Source: Roseomonas sp. GC11 (GTDB taxonomy: Bacteria; Pseudomonadota; Alphaproteobacteria; Acetobacterales; Acetobacteraceae). From it: DNA of 64,000 bases. Location of the stretch: positions 12,021 through 76,020 of the forward strand of contig NZ_JANFNY010000004.1 in NCBI RefSeq assembly GCF_024437745.1. Direction: 5' to 3'. The position numbers and the translations under genes were made by a program. How positions within the stretch are numbered: the stretch's first letter is position 1; each line of letters starts with the position of its first letter. Of the stretch, positions 61,875 through 64,000 are shown piece after piece. The notes under the pieces were generated by a model that worked only from the letters and a program-made list of their open reading frames with translations, was not told the DNA's origin and made no database searches.

Positions 61875-62059
61875 CACTCGCTCACCTTTTCAACTTCCAC
61901 GTCCAACTTCTCGCTGTCGCAGAGTTTGAGGGTTAACCAGTGCAGGTCTGCTTCCCAGAAGGCGTCCACTGCATCTTCGGTGTTGTCCGCCTCAACCTCC
62001 GCAGACCCGCTCTGGACCTGCTTCACTAAGCGTATGATCGTCACCTTGTACTTCGGCAT
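61874..62059 (-). CDS. Phage hypothetical protein
   Basis: A 61-aa acidic protein (MPKYKVTIIRLVKQVQSGSA...) with an amphipathic beta-strand start and a helix. This pattern (a strand, then an acidic helix with DAVDAFWEAD) is common in small phage proteins of unknown function. 10 bp after the exonuclease gene. Confidence 0.6.
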   Translation of the reverse strand: MPKYKVTIIRLVKQVQSGSAEVEADNTEDAVDAFWEADLHWLTLKLCDSEKLDVEVEKVSE

Positions 62060-62069
62060 GTTGATTTCC

Positions 62070-62807
62070 TTACTTCGAGGGAGGGTTCCACAGACGAACT
62101 TGCTTCGCCGTGAAGTCGTAATCCGAGACGCGGCACATGCGCGCCACCCGGGCCTGCACCAGCGCGTCCTCTTCGGTGAGGCCCTTGGCCTCGAAGGCGG
62201 CAACCACGGCGGGCCAGTAGTCACCTTCAGCTGCTTCGAGGATCGCGGCGGCTTTCTTCGGGCCGATCCCAGGGCATCCCTTATAGCCATCCGTGGGATC
62301 GCCCATGAGCGTCTGGGTCATGTGCCAGAGGTCACCGGCCTCGCGGGTTACCTCAACGATCTCGCCACCACGGCAGACCAGCCCGGGGATTTGCAGGAGG
62401 TCTTTGTCGGCGGTGAAGATGATCTTCTCGGTGCCCGGCAGGAGCTTCCGGTTGGTCGCCAGGATGCCCAGTACATCATCCGCCTCCAGCGTTGGGCGGA
62501 GCCATGCCTTGCGCTTGTCGAGGAGATAGGCGCGCGCAGTGGGGAGACCGAGGGGCTTCTTGCTGGGGTCTCGATTGGATTTGTATGAGGGCAACACGCC
62601 CAGGCGCCAGTTGTTCTCCGAGGCGTCAGAGAGGCACAGCACCATGTCGTCTGCCCAGCACGCCGCTACCGCCTTGTCGATCTCGTGCTCCAACACGGAG
62701 ATCATCTCGTCCTCGTCCAGATAGACGGAGCCGAAGAGAACCTTCTGACATGAGCACGCGGCGCGGTAGGCGATGCCGTCAGCGTCGATCAGCGCCACAC
62801 GGGTCAA
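62070..62807 (-). CDS. 5'-3' exonuclease (T7 gp6-like)
   Basis: A 245-aa FEN/PIN-fold nuclease that removes primers and degrades host DNA in T7 infection. VALIDADGIAYRAA, LEADDVLGILATN and IIFTADKDLLQIPG carry metal aspartates, and GDPTDGYKGCPGIGPKKAAA is the H3TH element. TEEDALVQARVARMCRVSDY corresponds to the T7 gp6 C-terminus. It is shorter than T7 gp6 (300 aa). It overlaps the small upstream gene by 4 bp. Confidence 0.92.
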   Translation of the reverse strand: MTRVALIDADGIAYRAACSCQKVLFGSVYLDEDEMISVLEHEIDKAVAACWADDMVLCLSDASENNWRLGVLPSYKSNRDPSKKPLGLPTARAYLLDKRKAWLRPTLEADDVLGILATNRKLLPGTEKIIFTADKDLLQIPGLVCRGGEIVEVTREAGDLWHMTQTLMGDPTDGYKGCPGIGPKKAAAILEAAEGDYWPAVVAAFEAKGLTEEDALVQARVARMCRVSDYDFTAKQVRLWNPPSK

Positions 62808-63007
62808 TGTGCGCTCCTCAGGTATTCCTCATCCTGCGGGGCCTGATTGACGGGCTGTGGGAGGCGGTGGAAGAACACCACATCGTGCGGTGTGAAGTCG
62901 GGGATGATCGCCAGGAGTTCAGCGGCGGTCGTGTCCGCTGGCGTGTTGAACCAGCCGGAGCCGCCATCAGCGGTCACCACAAGCCAGCCCTGCATCTCGG
63001 GGGGCAT
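62804..63007 (-). CDS. Phage hypothetical protein
   Basis: A 67-aa protein (MPPEMQGWLVVTADGGSGWF...AELLAIIPDFTPHDVVFFHR) with a strong GGAGG ribosome site. Its start overlaps the end of the GIY-YIG gene by 41 bp, and its stop overlaps the exonuclease start by 4 bp. No domain recognised. Confidence 0.6.
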   Translation of the reverse strand: MPPEMQGWLVVTADGGSGWFNTPADTTAAELLAIIPDFTPHDVVFFHRLPQPVNQAPQDEEYLRSAH

Positions 63008-63296
63008 GGAGCCTCCTTGTCTGGTGGTTGAAGAGAGGCCGCAGCACCCACAGGAGCCGCAGTTCCTCAAACTCGGGGAAGGCACAGAGGCGCCAGGCCA
63101 CCAGTAGTCCCCCCGGGGAGACCCCGAAGAGGCTCTGGGCGTGCTCCCTGAGGCGCGCGCGGATAGATCGTGTGCTCTGCCCCGCGTAGAGACAGAGGCC
63201 CGTCTGGCTGTCCCACAGGGCATAGACCCCAGGGCGCGCCGGGATGGCGTCGAGGAGGAACGCTAGAGGGCCTTGGGTGTCCCAGGGGAGATCAAT
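62967..63296 (-). CDS. GIY-YIG nuclease domain protein, probable ATT start
   Basis: A 109-aa endonuclease-like protein: PGVYALWDSQTGLCLYAGQS (GVY and YAGQS for GIY-YIG) and the catalytic Arg region TRSIRARLREH. The family has a metal-bound active site and covers homing endonucleases and repair nucleases. Stop-free frame runs upstream but is antisense-like to DNA polymerase. No ATG, GTG or TTG in frame lies after the polymerase stop; the only good place is ATT at 63296, in the ATTGA overlap with the polymerase stop. The conserved Glu and Asn lie in CAFPEFEEL and RPLFNHQ. Confidence 0.65.
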   Translation of the reverse strand: MDLPWDTQGPLAFLLDAIPARPGVYALWDSQTGLCLYAGQSTRSIRARLREHAQSLFGVSPGGLLVAWRLCAFPEFEELRLLWVLRPLFNHQTRRLHAPRDAGLACGDR

Positions 63297-64000
63297 GGGT
63301 ATCCGCCCAGTTGGCCCCGTGACTGGCGCCGCCAGTGATTGGGCAGCGGAAGGTGAAGTCCTCACCGGCCTTGGCGAGAGCCGCGATGGCGAGGGCGGAG
63401 AACTTCTCAACCAGCGCCGGGCGTACCTCTGCCTGCGCCTCATCATGGACATTGGCAACGAACTCGTAATCTTCCCCAGGGGTCATGCCTTCGGCCTGGA
63501 GCATGTCGTCAAGGCAGATGAGGGCCTGCTTCATGATGACGGCGCCTGCCGACTGAAGCAGCGTGTTGAGCGCGGCGTTGGCGGATCGGCACCGAAGGAT
63601 GCGCCTGTCGATCCCGAAGATATACCCTCGCGTCTTGACGGCGGCCTGCACCTGCTCAATCAGCTTCGCCAGGGCGGGCATATTGCGGAGGAAGCGGGTA
63701 CGCGCAGATTTCCCTGCGGAGACCATCTGGGCTTCGCTTCCGCGGACGCCTAGGATTTCCCCAAGCTTCGCGTTGCCTGCTCCGTAAATGAAGGCATAGA
63801 ACCAGACTTTCGCGATATCGCGTCCCGAGAGCTTCTTGCCGTCGATGGCGTAGAGTTTCTTCGGGTCGAGACCAAGAGCCTTGGCGTTCAGCGTGTGCGC
63901 GTCGGTCCCCTCTTCCTTCGAGCCTGCGTTGACCGCACGGACGAAGGCGCCCCCATCGAAGGGAGCCATGAAGTGGCCCAAGCACCGGAGTTCCAGCGCG
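63292..64000 (-). CDS. DNA polymerase, family A (T7 gp5-like), C-terminal part
   Basis: A 3' segment of about 236 codons, cut by the right window edge. Palm and finger motifs: DIAKVWFYAFIYGAGNAKLG (motif B region; T7 has AKTFIYGFLYGAG), ALNTLLQSAGAVIMKQALIC and VANVHDEAQAEV (motif C; T7 has AWVHDEIQVGC). The end GANWADTH parallels T7 GPNWAICH. It replicates phage DNA. The N-terminal exonuclease half is outside. Confidence 0.93.
   Translation of the reverse strand, partial: ALELRCLGHFMAPFDGGAFVRAVNAGSKEEGTDAHTLNAKALGLDPKKLYAIDGKKLSGRDIAKVWFYAFIYGAGNAKLGEILGVRGSEAQMVSAGKSARTRFLRNMPALAKLIEQVQAAVKTRGYIFGIDRRILRCRSANAALNTLLQSAGAVIMKQALICLDDMLQAEGMTPGEDYEFVANVHDEAQAEVRPALVEKFSALAIAALAKAGEDFTFRCPITGGASHGANWADTH

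Larger units (their letters stand above)
33006..64000 (-). mobile_element. T7-like temperate podovirus prophage (partial, right end outside window)
   Basis: A continuous block of minus-strand phage genes in T7 late order: DNA polymerase, exonuclease, portal, scaffold, capsid, tail tubes A and B, internal virion proteins, tailspike, lysis genes, small and large terminase. It ends with a MarR-like regulator and a tyrosine integrase beside tRNA-Ser. Tail tube A (196 aa) equals T7 gp11 in length; tail tube B (799 aa) and the gp13 homologue (138 aa from the ATT start) match T7 closely. No early region or phage RNA polymerase is seen because the window ends inside DNA polymerase. The structural genes look intact. 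Confidence 0.93.

Noticed and set aside
33006-64000. Search for a repeated T7-type (single-subunit RNA polymerase) promoter ahead of the late genes
   Set aside because: No shared sequence of about 20 bp was seen upstream of capsid, portal, tailspike or terminase by eye; an alignment of all gaps would be needed.

Overview
The window is GC-rich alphaproteobacterial DNA. Gene content, protein style and terminator style fit Acetobacteraceae (a Roseomonas-like organism); this is inferred from gene order and protein character, not from a search. It has two parts. Positions 1 to about 33,000 are core chromosome. Positions about 33,006 to 64,000, the window end, are the tRNA-proximal part of an integrated T7-like (podovirus) prophage.

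Chromosome, left to right: a 26-base C run at the edge; an M20 amidohydrolase; a class II aldolase-like protein; an RlmI-type rRNA methyltransferase; trans-aconitate methyltransferase; 3-hydroxybutyrate dehydrogenase; and an FAD oxidoreductase of the lipoamide dehydrogenase fold that has lost both redox cysteines. Then comes the conserved block rpmH-rnpA-yidD-yidC-engB followed by argB, dapD, dapE and pleD. On the minus strand follow rpmG, an S41 protease, rnr and topA, then dprA, plsY, a dihydroorotase-like gene without its first metal histidines (pyrC', presumably structural) and pyrB. A LuxR-type regulator, ruvX, the gatCAB amidotransferase operon, a YfcG-like glutathione transferase and tRNA-Ser(GCU) complete it. 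Two dispersed intergenic repeat types occur here and were not seen in the prophage: a composite palindromic element (three copies) and an AT-rich hairpin terminator (two identical 36-bp copies).

Prophage: a tyrosine integrase abuts the 3' end of tRNA-Ser, so attL is at this end and attR lies beyond the window. All recognised phage genes are on the minus strand, so the late programme reads from right to left: DNA polymerase (cut by the window end), GIY-YIG nuclease, gp6-like 5'-3' exonuclease, a nucleotide-modifying cassette (nucleotidyltransferase-like protein, P-loop polynucleotide kinase-like protein, DUF3310 protein), a gp7.3-like protein, portal, scaffold, a small lipoprotein, a 364-bp structured non-coding gap, major capsid, spike base protein, tail tubes A and B, internal virion proteins gp13 to gp16, tailspike, lysis cassette, small terminase, a virion protein and large terminase. 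After an 863-bp non-coding stretch with 11-bp iterons and a terminator comes a sigma70-like promoter driving small unknown genes, four of which share the same translation leader. Then come a MarR-type regulator and the integrase. Read as a linear T7-type genome, the non-coding stretch is probably the junction of the virion ends. The small genes would then be left-end early genes, the place where T7 carries anti-defence and takeover functions.

Most notable points: a temperate T7-like architecture; the shared-leader early gene set; a gp13 homologue that apparently starts at ATT and then has exactly the T7 gp13 length; the structured gap before a capsid gene that lacks an obvious Shine-Dalgarno sequence; and two host enzymes with missing catalytic residues.
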